Origin: Diogma glabrata
Lineage: Eukaryota; Arthropoda; Insecta; Diptera; Cylindrotomidae
Direction: 5' to 3'
Assembly (NCBI GenBank): GCA_963693315.1
Contig: OY856187.1
Location: 388,258,885-388,322,884, forward strand
Length of the DNA: 64,000 nt
Below the pieces are notes generated by a model that searched no databases, was not told the DNA's origin, and worked only from the letters and a program-made list of their open reading frames with translations. Positions 24,106-34,584 of the stretch are shown here, in pieces (position 1 is the stretch's first letter; each line of letters starts with the position of its first letter). The translations under genes were made by a program, and so were the position numbers.

Positions 24106-24652
24106 ATGGTTTTAAAGATTTGTCTTTCAGAAATGACTTTTTTTACAATAGCTTTATACCGGTCCTCCAACAAACGTAACCCAAACTTTTTTAATATACT
24201 GACAAAAATTGTGGACGAGATTAGAGCAAAGTCCCCTAATTGTGAAGTTATCGTTACCGGTGACTTCAACGTCCACAACAAATCATGGTTGGAATTCTCC
24301 AAATCGACCGACGATGTTGACAATAGTGGAAAACTGGCAGAAATTTTTGCCGCATCTCAGGGCCTATTCCAAATTGTTGAAAGCCCGACTTTCACTCCCC
24401 GTAATGGCGGTGATAATAGTTTTCTTTTAGATCTCTACCTTACCACAATGCCAGATATTACGAGTGTCGATGTCGCGAAAGGTAGTATTGGAAATTCTGA
24501 TCATTATTTAATCTCATCAGTTATCAAAACTGATTTACTTAAAACTACAGCTCCCAAACCCCGTAAAATATTTCACTACTCAAAAATGGATAAGAGTGGT
24601 CTTCAAAATTTTTTCCATGGTTTCCCTTTCGACCGTCATTGTTTTTACACTG
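24106..24652 (+). pseudogene. Endonuclease domain of Jockey-like copy 2
   Basis: The AP-type endonuclease core: ALYRSSNKRNPNFFN, then the catalytic VTGDFNVHNKSW near 24250-24290, FTPRNGGDNSFLLDLYLT, and NSDHYLI near 24495. The N-terminal catalytic residues are missing through 5' truncation. The frame is open until the Gypsy LTR interrupts it. Confidence 0.88.
24649..24652. repeat. Left target-site duplication (ACTG) of the Gypsy element
   Basis: ACTG precedes TGTAATG and recurs at 41848-41851. Jockey copy 1 reads TTTTACACTGACAATG uninterrupted at about 335-350, which is the empty site. Confidence 0.95.
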
Positions 24653-25214
24653 TGTAATGAAGCGCTTTCTCATTGGCGAACCAATGAGAAGGACATAGCA
24701 GGAAGCGTACCTAGCGAGATTGATTTTCAAGCCCCAAGCTAGCTTCGGCCCATGGGAACGATAAAGTAACCCTGCTACTTCAGCACAAATACAGAAATGT
24801 ACGCTATTTACTAAAATTTACAGAAATGGAAAAAAAAATGCAAGTGTGAAAAAAGGAGACTCTGGCGACCCCATTGGCGAAAGACCCACGATCAACACGT
24901 CCAACCCCCCACAATCACTCTCAGACGCTCACACACTCACACTTCACGCATACGAACGTTCGCCCACACATTCACACTTCTTAGTTAGACCACAAATAAA
25001 ATGACATAAAAAAAATATAAAGGAAATAAAACAAGTCCACTCACCCCATGATTAATCCTCCAGTCGTCAAAGGTCTTCGGCCTTAGCCCTCCATTAGTGA
25101 TGATTCATCCAACAGGTGTGGTATTACAAAAAAAAATTAAATGTACGAATGATCCACTGGTGCGTGGACAATTTGGCAGCAATCGCAAACAAGTTGGTGT
25201 AAATATGGAGTTGA

Positions 25215-25590
25215 AAATATGTCAGTATCAGCAAAAATTGTGCATAAATAATCAGTTGAAACATCCCCAAAATATTGTAAAAATGTTGCGTTTAAAATAC
25301 GATAATATCAGCAAAAATTGCATATAGATAATCAGTTGAAATATCCCAAAATATTGTAAAAATGTTGCTTTGAAAATGCGGTAATATCAGCCAAAAATTG
25401 TATATAAATAATCAGTTGCAATATCCCAAAATATTGTAAAAATGTTGCGTTTAAAATACGATAATATCAGCAAAAATTGCATATAGATAATCAGTTGAAA
25501 TATCCCAAAATATTGTAAAAAATGTTGCTTTGAAAATACGACAATATCAGCAAAAATTGTATATAAATAATCAGTTGAAATACGTAACAC
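25215..25590. repeat. About five tandem units of 80 bp inside the LTR
   Basis: CAGCAAAAATTG recurs at about 25229, 25309, 25388, 25468 and 25548. Each unit also has ATAATCAGTTGAAA and CCCAAAATATTGTAAAAATG. The same array lies at 36365-36735 and 39155-39530. Confidence 0.93.
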
Positions 25591-25679
25591 TGCACTGAAG
25601 GCCGATTTAATGTTACATATATATTTCACCTTGGCAACATAAAACATTTACTAAATACAAGTTCAAGGTTACGTAAATC

Positions 25680-26480
25680 ACGGGATCTTAACCACACATT
25701 AAATTTGGACTCGATATGGATTTTAATTTTACAGATAAATATATTTATTTTTTTTTTTTTATTCACAACACTAAGTAATCTGACTACATATGAATTCTGA
25801 CTTTGTTTATAAGTAAATTTTTTGTAACAACACAATTAAATTTGACTAGATACTGATTTTAATTTTACAGATAAATATATTTTTATATTAACAGCACTTA
25901 GGTATATTAAGGTATATTACTTAGGTATATATACTTAGGTATATTAACAGCACTACTAAATTCTGATTAGATATAGATTTTACTTTTACACATAAAATAT
26001 ACTGTATCTCATCAACACAATTGAATTTGACTAGATATGGATTTTAATTTTACATATAAATACATTTGTTTGCAACCTCACTAATTAAGTTGACTAAATT
26101 TGAGTTTGTTTATAAATATACGTTCATCTTAACAACACTAATAAATTTGACTAGACATAGATCTTAATTTGGATTAGCAATATATTTTAACCTTAACAAC
26201 ACTATTAAATTTTAACTAGATATAGATTTGACTTTTACACATAAAATATACTGTATCTCATCAACACAATTGAATCTGATTCGATATGGATTTTAATTTT
26301 ACATACAAATATATTTTTTTTTGCAACCTCACTAATTAATTTGACTAAACATGAAGTTTGAGTTTGTTTATAAATATAATTTCATCTTAACAACACTCAT
26401 AAATTTGACTAGACATGGATTTTAATTTTACACATAAAATACACAGGATATCAACAACACGAATGGATTTGACTAGATAT
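25680..26480. repeat. Degenerate tandem array of about 80-100-bp units inside the LTR
   Basis: Units share TTTGACTAGATATGGATTTT, AATTTTACATATAAATAT and CAACAACACTAA-like segments. About nine units are visible. The array recurs in the other LTR (39620-40400) and partly in the truncated LTR. Confidence 0.88.
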
Positions 26481-27957
26481 CGATTTCAATTTGATAAACA
26501 TATAGGGTTTTGCCAGGTGGCACTGTAAGTTTCCATAGCCACGAATTTAATGGACTATAATTGAGTGACATCAACGAATTTCACTATTCCTGTTCTCAAT
26601 GTGATTTGAGTAATGAGACCAGAAGATTTTTATTCTCCAATTAATAATCAGGACTTGACATTTCTCCCAAACAATTGTTCGAATGCCATGTTGTTAATCT
26701 TCTTCACACCAATTTAATTATGCACTTCATAAAAAGGAGTATAATTGAAAATAACTTACAGGCTCATATGATCCGTTATCAATCCAAAAAAAACACGTAG
26801 ACCTTTCAGTCCAAGGATTCAATCTGTTTCCAAATAGTCCAATTCCTAATACCTTTTTTTGTTGATTATATCCAAGGTTTTTCTCCTTCAGTTATCCACT
26901 ATTTTCTCCATCCGCAAAAACATCCAAAGCCAAAAATTCAATATCAATGGTTGACAATCGACTCCCCCAAAAATAAAAACGTCAAACAGCAAATCATAAA
27001 TCTAATAGACTATGAGACGTCAACTACACTAATCAAAAAATGTAATAGACTAAGAGAATGAAAAGGCTACAGTGGCTCATTATATAGCCAAATTTTTAGT
27101 CTCGCAATAACTCGAATACAGTGTTTAGATGGGAGATAATTAATTTACATCAGATTTACAAATTATTGGGAACTTTTTATAGTTACACAAAACCGTTTGC
27201 TGTTTGATAATATTGTACGAAAATAAGGTTGGGATCCCCAATATTTCCGACACATTCATAACACGTATAATTGAATTCAAAATGAATCAAATACAGATTC
27301 GATCAATGTTATGATGTTTAGACATTTAATAACTACATTCTGCAATATCAATACAGTGAAGTTCAGATCAATCACGGAAGGACTGTTTAAAGCAAAACAC
27401 TCATACAAAGACAAATCAAATGTTTAACAAAGCAGAAATAGTAATTCGTTGTATGTTGACGATTGGAAACAAAATACACGTAGCTGTTATGAGGTTTTGA
27501 GAATTTCGTTATTTCATTACGGTTTGTGTTTTGAAACAAAAAGTTCAAACTCAAGTAGTAAGGCGAGAACAATCGAATGGAAGTATAACGCGCGTCAATT
27601 TTAGTGCGTTGCAAGATTAAATTCTGATTAATTTTTAGTGGTTATACGGATGATGATTAATGAAAATTATTAATTAATTCAAATTAACCAATATTGTGTT
27701 ATATTAATGAATAAATAAATCAAGGTAATTAGTGCAATTTTCTTTCTCCCATACGTTTGTCCGGCTATTGCAGATTTAGTAGATTTTAAGAAATATAAGG
27801 AAACTATGGGTTAAGGAAACTACATGAAATATGACTATTGATGATGAAGGGATGAGAATCTATTACAAGTGGTACAGATTAATATAAGGAATAACAACTA
27901 AGGAAACTGCGACTGTAACACCCTGCGTTCTGACATTAGTCCAGACTATCCATTACA

Positions 27958-28724
27958 GAACAAGTGCTTTTTGGACGAACACTTACGACCAAAAAGAAGT
28001 TGAAAAAGGCATAGGCTGGTCGCCAATAGACCTTGTATATACATATTAGCATGGTGAAGCACCTCGACGTACCACAGATTAGCAATCAATGCGATCAGTA
28101 TTACAAACTCAGTCTTAGCAGAAACCAAGTAATAAAGTATCTATGATTATACAAAAAAAACTTTTGGGAGGGGTATCAATAAAATCAGTATTCTACTCTA
28201 TTGCAAACGATGGATAACTGACATCTTCCAGACCCAATTGCGGGCAGATCTGGGGGTTCCCGAGATTCTAAAGTCACCAAAAAAAATTAATATCATTGGG
28301 CCGACTCCTTTGATGAAATATCCGACACAATTCCGTTTGTACGTTATGCAGGCTCGCAACCCACACCTGAACTAACACGAGTCTCATGCTCTCCAACTGC
28401 TAGCCGGGCTACACTGTTGTACGCTTCCGTCCAAGTGACTCTGAAGGCTGCAAAGAAGAAAACTATTCACATAGTTTCAAAGTAACTGATTGAACCAAAT
28501 TCAATACATTCGATCCCGGAAGTTTCGCTGGCAAATAGTCAACACAAAAAAATTTTTGAAACAAGACCCGAACACCGACGTTGATACACACTCACTGAAC
28601 TGTGAATTCAAGACGAAACTACCCTCATACTTTATGGTTGTCGATAATCTTGACTTACAATGGCGGTGAAACAAAAGCGAAAGTTACTATCATACTGACA
28701 ACAAAAAAAAATTTTTTACTGATG
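27958..28724 (-). other. Untranslated stretch between pol stop and 3' LTR
   Basis: No coding sequence. The bases just upstream of the LTR in element orientation (CCAAAAAGCACTTGTTC) are not a convincing polypurine tract. At 28197-28285 a segment resembles 34065-34160, including ATTGCGGGCA versus ATTTCGGGCA and a shared GGTTCCCG, so related noncoding blocks flank the coding region. Confidence 0.7.
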
Positions 28725-31700
28725 TTAGGCGCGAATGTCCTTGGAGTGATAAACACCTCTACGTTTAGAAACCAGGTCCTCCAGTTCGTAAGCAGCGCTA
28801 CCTACCAACCTTATTACTCTGGTCTCAATAAACTTCTGTGCAAGTTTAGCAGATAATCTCTTACCGGCGTCACTCAAAATAAAGTTCCTTCGGAACACCG
28901 TATCCCCTGGTTTAAACAAAGTTACTCGAGCTCGTAAATTGTATCTTTCAGCACTCTTGACAAATGCTTCGGCCGTTAGATCTAGAATTCGTAATCGAAT
29001 CCTGTTAAGATAATCAGGTCGCAGAACCGTTTCACCTGGTTCATGAAGACCATTCAATCGTCTCAGCAACTCATATGACGAACCATGAGTCACCATGGGT
29101 ATCCCAAACATTGCGTAATATGGGGAACATTTAAGTGTTTGGTGCAGGGAACAACGTAGTGCACAAGCGATCTCGCTCAAGTGCAGATCACATTTAGAAT
29201 GCTCCTCCTTTAGGTAGGCTCGAATACCAGATAAAACACTCCTATTTACCCGTTCCGAAGCGTTAGCTTGAGGTGAATATAACGCTAGTAATGTATGTTT
29301 CACTCCGTGCTTCGCCAAGAAATCCGCAAACTGTTTTGATTTGAATTGGGTCCCATTATCGGACACAATAGCTTCGGGACAACCAAATACATGAAAGACA
29401 TTGGTAGCCAATAGATGACAAATTGGTTCAGCAGTTAATTTCCGTAAAGGAAATAAAAATGGATATTTAGTAACATGATCTAATACTACCAGAATAGCGA
29501 TATTCCCGGCCTTTGACCGAGGGTAAGGGCCAAGAATATCGATATATAATCGCTGTCCAATTCGTTCTGTTTTCATCTGGGACACCATGGGAGCACGAAA
29601 TGGAACATTAGTCGCTTTGATTTCTTTACAGGTCTTACAATTTCCTATGTAAGATCTAACCTGGGTGTACATACGAGGCCAATAGTAAAATTTACGAATA
29701 TTAAACAGGGTTTTTGCTAGACCTCCATGAGATGAGGTAGGAGGATTGTGGGCCCTTGCAATACACTCGTCAGTGTATTCCTCAGGTAACCACAATTTCC
29801 AAACCTCACCCTCTGAAGGAATATCAAGATCTAGACAAGCCAATCGTTTATAAACCCGACCAGAAATTACTTTCAGATCAGGCAATGTACCGTCTGCTTC
29901 GGTAACCAGATTCACCAACTCCAAATATCGAGAAGTGTTGAAGAAAGGGGAATTAAGATCTAATTCAGGCACTGGACATAATTCAGAAATGACGTCAACA
30001 GAGTTACGTCTTGATAGAGTGTCTGGAACTATGTTTAAATTTCCTTTTCGGTACTCAATATCAAAGACATAACCCTGCAATTTCAAGCTCCAACGAGCCA
30101 ATCGACCAGAAAGGTCTTTTTGTTGCATTAACCATTTTAATGAAACATGGTCAGTTATGATCTTAAAGGCCTGACCCTCGACATACGCTCTAAATTTCTT
30201 TACTCCCAGTACGGCGGCTAGACACTCTTTCTCACTAGTTGAGTAATTGCGTTGCGCAGAATTTAGTTTCTTGGACATGTACGCTATGGGATGTTCCATA
30301 CCGTCCATGTCACACTGAAGTAGTACACAGCCTATACCGTCATTACTAGCGTCGCACTGGAGAGTAAAAGGTTTAGTATAGTCGGGGTTTATGAGGACTG
30401 GTGCTGATATGAGAGCATTTTTGAGATTTGTAAATGCTATTTCAGCTTCTGGAGTCCATACGAATTTATTAGAATTTTTCTTCAACAAATCTGATATTGG
30501 AGAGGACATAGCAGAGAAATCAGATATAAAACGGCGATAATAACCCGCCATACCCAGGAATCGTCGAATCTGTTTGGACGTACGCGGTGTAGGAAATTCA
30601 GAAATAGCTTGCGTTTTATCAGGATCAATTTTTAGCTTACCACCTCCCACTACATATCCCAAATATTTTACATCCGGCAAGAGAAACTTACTTTTTTCCA
30701 CGTTTATCGTCAAGTTCGCACGTCTAAGACACTGGGAGATATCTTCCAACAGTTTCAGATGGGCCTCAAAGGTATCTGTAACTATTAGAAGATCATCCAA
30801 GTATACGAAGACGCACGACTTGAGATGTGGAGGAATTACTTGGTCCATCAATTTAGTCATCGTTTGCGGCGCATTGCACAGTCCGAAAGGCATTCTTACG
30901 AACTGATACAGTGGCCGCCCTGGGACCGTAAAAGCAGTTTTCTCTCGGGAGTGTTTTTCTAGAGGTATCTGCCAGAAAGCGTCTTTCAGATCCAAACTGG
31001 AAATGAAATTACTCTGTGGCAGACGACTCAAGATTCCATCTATCTGTGGAAGGGGGTAAGCATCCTTCTTAGTAACTGTATTGACCTTTCTACTATCCAA
31101 ACAAAGACGATTCTTCCCAGGTTTGCGAATTAAGACCACAGGACTTGACCATGGGCTGTTTGAAACCTCTATAATACCCAGAGACAACATCCTATCCAGT
31201 TCTTCTCCCATCAGTTTCTCAATGGCGGGCGATATCGGATAGTGTCGTTGCTTGATGGGAGCTGCAGTCCCCACATCAATAACGTGTTCCAACAAATGTG
31301 TTCGACCCAGACCCATTTTTGAAAATGATGGTAGAAGCTGAATAGTGTTTTGTAGACGGGCTTGATCGTCCATAGACAACTCGGATAGCACTGACTCCGT
31401 AGTCGGTAATGTAGGTAAATTAAACAAAGGGTTAAATAAGCCAAACGCGTTAAAGAAATCAATACCCAAGTATAGATTCTGTGTCAAAGACGGGATAATG
31501 TAGACATCCAAGGTTCTGACTTGGTTCATAAATGAAATCTTGGTTCTTATCAAACCCAAGATCTTCTGCCTTTGGCCATCTGCAGTACGGACTACCGCAG
31601 ATGAATAAGTCAGAAGGTCTGGGGTTTGCACGATTTCCTTAGCAAAATCACCACCAATTACAGTCAAGGACGCTCCACTATCCAACAGTCCAGTATGTTG

Positions 31701-32213
31701 TTTACCCAATATTGACACGGTGGCATAAGATCTCACATCGTTGGCCAATTTCACAATGGAGGAAATGGTTTTGGATTTAAACAAATGTCGTTGTTGCCAA
31801 TAAATACGAGAACGGAGCGCAGAGCGCGATGGAAGTTTCAAAGATGATAATGAATCGACAAATATGGTTGAGCGTATTTTCAGGTATTCGTTCAATCGTT
31901 GTTGGAACGATTTGATTTTGGTCCATAATGGAGGTGGTTCAGTATGAGCGGGTGTTCGTTTCAATAATGTTACATTAATATCATGGGTGGATACCAGTGT
32001 ATCAGAAGCAGTGTTCAACGGGTGTTCTATGAGAGTTGATGTTGAAGCTCGGCTCAATAGTGTATCGTGTACCAATAAGTTATTGGGATTGGTAGATGAA
32101 ATATCTGAAGGATCAGGAGACAAATTAAATTTGGTCTTAGATGAATCTAAGACAGGTCTTGGGAGCGAGAAAAGGTGTTGGGATTCTGGCCCCCCCTTCG
32201 GTTTCCCTGACAA
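28725..32213 (-). CDS. pol: Pol polyprotein (protease, RT, RNase H, integrase), intact
   Basis: About 1,160 residues in a single open frame, -1 relative to gag. Protease: LLDSGASLTVIGG (DSGA at 178). RT: SSLDLKDAFWQIPL (405), FGLCNAP (443), YLDD (471-474). RNase H: CDAS (D621), E661 and D688 (ITDH). Integrase: H822, H829, C859 and C862 form the zinc site; D892 (YIDILGP), D952 (SDNG) and E987 form the catalytic triad with 35-residue D-to-E spacing. A GPY/F-like module near 1100-1150 (PGDTVFRR) closes it; no chromodomain is seen. The Met at 32213 lies upstream of the slippery site, but frameshifting from gag is the likelier route of expression. Confidence 0.96.
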   Translation of the reverse strand: MSGKPKGGPESQHLFSLPRPVLDSSKTKFNLSPDPSDISSTNPNNLLVHDTLLSRASTSTLIEHPLNTASDTLVSTHDINVTLLKRTPAHTEPPPLWTKIKSFQQRLNEYLKIRSTIFVDSLSSLKLPSRSALRSRIYWQQRHLFKSKTISSIVKLANDVRSYATVSILGKQHTGLLDSGASLTVIGGDFAKEIVQTPDLLTYSSAVVRTADGQRQKILGLIRTKISFMNQVRTLDVYIIPSLTQNLYLGIDFFNAFGLFNPLFNLPTLPTTESVLSELSMDDQARLQNTIQLLPSFSKMGLGRTHLLEHVIDVGTAAPIKQRHYPISPAIEKLMGEELDRMLSLGIIEVSNSPWSSPVVLIRKPGKNRLCLDSRKVNTVTKKDAYPLPQIDGILSRLPQSNFISSLDLKDAFWQIPLEKHSREKTAFTVPGRPLYQFVRMPFGLCNAPQTMTKLMDQVIPPHLKSCVFVYLDDLLIVTDTFEAHLKLLEDISQCLRRANLTINVEKSKFLLPDVKYLGYVVGGGKLKIDPDKTQAISEFPTPRTSKQIRRFLGMAGYYRRFISDFSAMSSPISDLLKKNSNKFVWTPEAEIAFTNLKNALISAPVLINPDYTKPFTLQCDASNDGIGCVLLQCDMDGMEHPIAYMSKKLNSAQRNYSTSEKECLAAVLGVKKFRAYVEGQAFKIITDHVSLKWLMQQKDLSGRLARWSLKLQGYVFDIEYRKGNLNIVPDTLSRRNSVDVISELCPVPELDLNSPFFNTSRYLELVNLVTEADGTLPDLKVISGRVYKRLACLDLDIPSEGEVWKLWLPEEYTDECIARAHNPPTSSHGGLAKTLFNIRKFYYWPRMYTQVRSYIGNCKTCKEIKATNVPFRAPMVSQMKTERIGQRLYIDILGPYPRSKAGNIAILVVLDHVTKYPFLFPLRKLTAEPICHLLATNVFHVFGCPEAIVSDNGTQFKSKQFADFLAKHGVKHTLLALYSPQANASERVNRSVLSGIRAYLKEEHSKCDLHLSEIACALRCSLHQTLKCSPYYAMFGIPMVTHGSSYELLRRLNGLHEPGETVLRPDYLNRIRLRILDLTAEAFVKSAERYNLRARVTLFKPGDTVFRRNFILSDAGKRLSAKLAQKFIETRVIRLVGSAAYELEDLVSKRRGVYHSKDIRA
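32134..32153 (-). other. Stem-loop overlapping the gag stop codon
   Basis: GTCTTAGAT-TC-ATCTAAGAC is a perfect 9-bp stem. It contains the gag TAG and starts 35 nt after the slippery heptamer. That is longer than the 5-9 nt typical of frameshift stimulators, so a direct role is uncertain. Confidence 0.55.
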
Positions 32214-33709
32214 TTTTCACAATTAGGACACAACACATCGTCCTTCCCACATCCCCAACAAAACAATCGCTGTGATTCACGACAATCGTGCCACCGGTGA
32301 CCAGGTCGTTTACAGTTCCAACAAATAGTTGAACTGGTTATTCGTCTCATATTAGGGGCGGGCTGTATTGCCGCGAGTTCGTTGGATGTAACTGGTAGCG
32401 ATTCAGTTGGCATTTCGCTAATTTGAATTGGTGAGAATTCACTAACCCAGTCTACTTCTGACACCGGTCTAGATGGTCTACTGATATAATCTCGCGGTCT
32501 GATTATTGACTCGGCCCATAATTTTTCGCGATCACGGCAGAGCTGGCGCAGATGTTCCAGACCATAAACGGTGACATAAAGTAGTTCCCTCCTAATTTCC
32601 AATCGTAAATTGTTGCGTATCAAGGATAATAACTCTGCGTCCGACATCGGTACTCGAAGTTTATCTGCCAGTCGATAAATTGATTGTAAGAATTCGTCAA
32701 ACAATTCCGTGGGCCGCTGTTTTCTGGACCTCATCCGCTCCTTTACCTCTTCGTCCGTCTGCCGGTCCTGAAATTCTATTCGCAGAGCATGACATAAGTC
32801 AGTCCAAATAAGCTGTCGGTTCTGGCGAAAATATCTCCAGAACCAATCAGCTGCTCGATCGGTGAACAACAGGTACAGACAACGGGTAACAATAGAAAAA
32901 TCGCTATTTAAACACATCTCTGTCAGCCGCTCTATCCTGAAGATAAATGCTTCAACATCCAGACCATCGGGTCTGCCTGAGAACGTTACGTTCCAATTTC
33001 TAACTGTAGTAGAGTGCTGATCGAGATGTGTTCGTGTTCTAGCTGGAGCAAGAGCAGGATGAGGTTCAGCGAACATTGGTGGTACTGGTACATTATTTTG
33101 CACAAACGCATTTACTGGCGTGTAATTTGAATGAACCGATGGATGACGCGGGGTGGTGGGTGATACTGCAATTGGTGCTAGAGGTAACAACACTTCAGGT
33201 GTTGGAGCACGTGATTGCATCATTGAGTGATTAATTCTCGAAATTTCCTGATCGATGTGTGCATTTACCGCTTCCTGAAAACCGTGATCTTCCGCTGCAG
33301 CGGCACCATATATGGGATATCGTTGAGCTATATTCACTCGCACTTCATCGGCGAGTCTAGATCGTGGAAGGCGGTTTGCCAAGGGAGTAGAAGAGTGTTG
33401 ATTTCCGATACTAGGACGACGTTGCCAACCTGCGGTAATAGAGCGTGTCACCGGTCGCGGTGGTGGTGGTACCACTGTATCATTAGTTTTATCCATCCCT
33501 CGGGGTAACCTCTGTAAGTCTACACGCTCACAAGCAGCTCGACAAATTGGGCATGTGCCATTCTGCAACAACCAGTCGTTGAGGCAGATGTCATGAAAGA
33601 GGTGGTTACACCGAGTGAGGAGTTTTACGTCGGCCGGTACTATTTCTTGTTGACAGACTGCACAAGAGCTGGACCTGTCCAGAACGTCAATCTTATCAAC
33701 TGCAGACAT
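32147..33709 (-). CDS. gag: Gag with N-terminal RING-H2 finger, capsid region and zinc knuckle
   Basis: 520 residues; an in-frame TGA lies four codons before the start Met, fixing the N-terminus. Residues 16-56 form a full C3H2C3 RING-H2: C16, C19, C34, H36, H39, C42, C53, C56, with W46 and P54 at positions that contact E2 enzymes in active RING ligases. A proline-rich linker follows (about 80-230). The capsid-like retrotransposon Gag region runs about 245-410 (WNVTFSGRPDGLDVEAFIFR ...). The C-terminus has the knuckle CWNCKRPGHRWHDC and a second Cys cluster (CWGC...CPNCENC). Gag normally packages element RNA; the RING suggests ubiquitin ligase activity, which is inference. No lesions are seen. 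Confidence 0.94.
   Translation of the reverse strand: MSAVDKIDVLDRSSSCAVCQQEIVPADVKLLTRCNHLFHDICLNDWLLQNGTCPICRAACERVDLQRLPRGMDKTNDTVVPPPPRPVTRSITAGWQRRPSIGNQHSSTPLANRLPRSRLADEVRVNIAQRYPIYGAAAAEDHGFQEAVNAHIDQEISRINHSMMQSRAPTPEVLLPLAPIAVSPTTPRHPSVHSNYTPVNAFVQNNVPVPPMFAEPHPALAPARTRTHLDQHSTTVRNWNVTFSGRPDGLDVEAFIFRIERLTEMCLNSDFSIVTRCLYLLFTDRAADWFWRYFRQNRQLIWTDLCHALRIEFQDRQTDEEVKERMRSRKQRPTELFDEFLQSIYRLADKLRVPMSDAELLSLIRNNLRLEIRRELLYVTVYGLEHLRQLCRDREKLWAESIIRPRDYISRPSRPVSEVDWVSEFSPIQISEMPTESLPVTSNELAAIQPAPNMRRITSSTICWNCKRPGHRWHDCRESQRLFCWGCGKDDVLCPNCENCQGNRRGGQNPNTFSRSQDLS
32189..32195 (-). promoter_or_regulatory. -1 ribosomal frameshift heptamer G GGG GGC
   Basis: In the gag frame the codons read AGG GGG GGC CAG. 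Slipping back one base gives GGG GGG CCA, entering the pol frame as GGPESQ. The site fits X XXY YYZ and lies inside the 67-bp gag/pol overlap, about 40 nt before the gag stop. Confidence 0.8.
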
Positions 33710-34584
33710 TATGAAAACTCAAACCGCCGCACAGGGCTAGATCAATAAAGGCAAGTATATGGAGAGCGAAAAGAAAATTGATACACTATCAATGCGAGCG
33801 CTGAAGCCAAATAAACAATTTAATTATTAATAAAAATAAAATTATTTTATTACAATATTTACTTCAAATATATTAAAGCAGAATTCAAAGAGCTATATGG
33901 AATTTCCGTTATTCAAACCTCAAACAGCTGCGCGTTATCTGACCAATTGCGAGAAGGTGGAGGGGGAAGAGAAAATCAATAAACTATGCTATTGCTGACG
34001 GTGGATTACAATAAAAAAAATTAAAAATAAATGAAATATTGAGAGTAAGTGCGTATGCTATACTATTGAAAGCGGTGGAAATATCGAAAGTGTCTGGATC
34101 CAATTTCGGGCAAATCCAGCGGTTCCCGGTACTCGAAAGTTAACGAATAACAGAAAAAAGAATATGGAGAGCGGCAAGCCTACCGGTTAGACAAGAAAGT
34201 AGTATTTAGAGATCAATTCGAAAAAAAATATTAGGTATAAAAAAAATTATTTAACGAACTTAAAACTACCATGCATAAATTACGAAAATTGAAATAGTAA
34301 ATAACTTAGACTTAAGCCTAGCATGCAATTTTAATTAAACTTAATAATAAATTCTTGATACTTAATATGTTGAATTTTTCTTGGGACAAGCTCGTTCTTC
34401 CTTGAATATTTTTTTTTTTTTTTTTCTTTTGCTTTTATTTATAAGTTGTCCTGTTAGTTTTTGGTATTTAATTGTTCCTTTTAATAGATTTATTTTCCTT
34501 TTAGTTTGCTATGCAATTTAATATAAAAAAATTTTTTTTTCTGTAGTTGCTTGGTGTCGGACCCTAAAATTTGTATAGATAGAG
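33710..34584 (-). other. Gag-proximal leader, noncoding
   Basis: No coding sequence. Three related short blocks containing an ACTAT(T)-GA...GC-like core lie near 33785, 33985 and 34065, and the last resembles 28197-28285. A plus-strand purine run (GAGAAGGTGGAGGGGGAAGAG) lies near 33951. Confidence 0.55.

Larger units (their letters stand above)
24653..27957 (-). repeat. 3' LTR, 3,305 bp
   Basis: It matches 38592-41847 almost throughout; the main difference is a roughly 45-bp expansion of TTAGGTATATTA-type repeats near 25880-25945. It contains two tandem-repeat families (25215-25590 and 25680-26480). A hairpin TCTCATTGG-CGAA-CCAATGAGA lies 15-20 bp from the left end, which is the U5 side in element orientation. 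Its length is extreme for an insect Gypsy LTR. Confidence 0.95.

Noticed and set aside
33951..33972. Purine run as a polypurine tract for the Gypsy element
   Set aside because: It is on the plus strand, opposite to the element's sense strand, and far from the 3' LTR.
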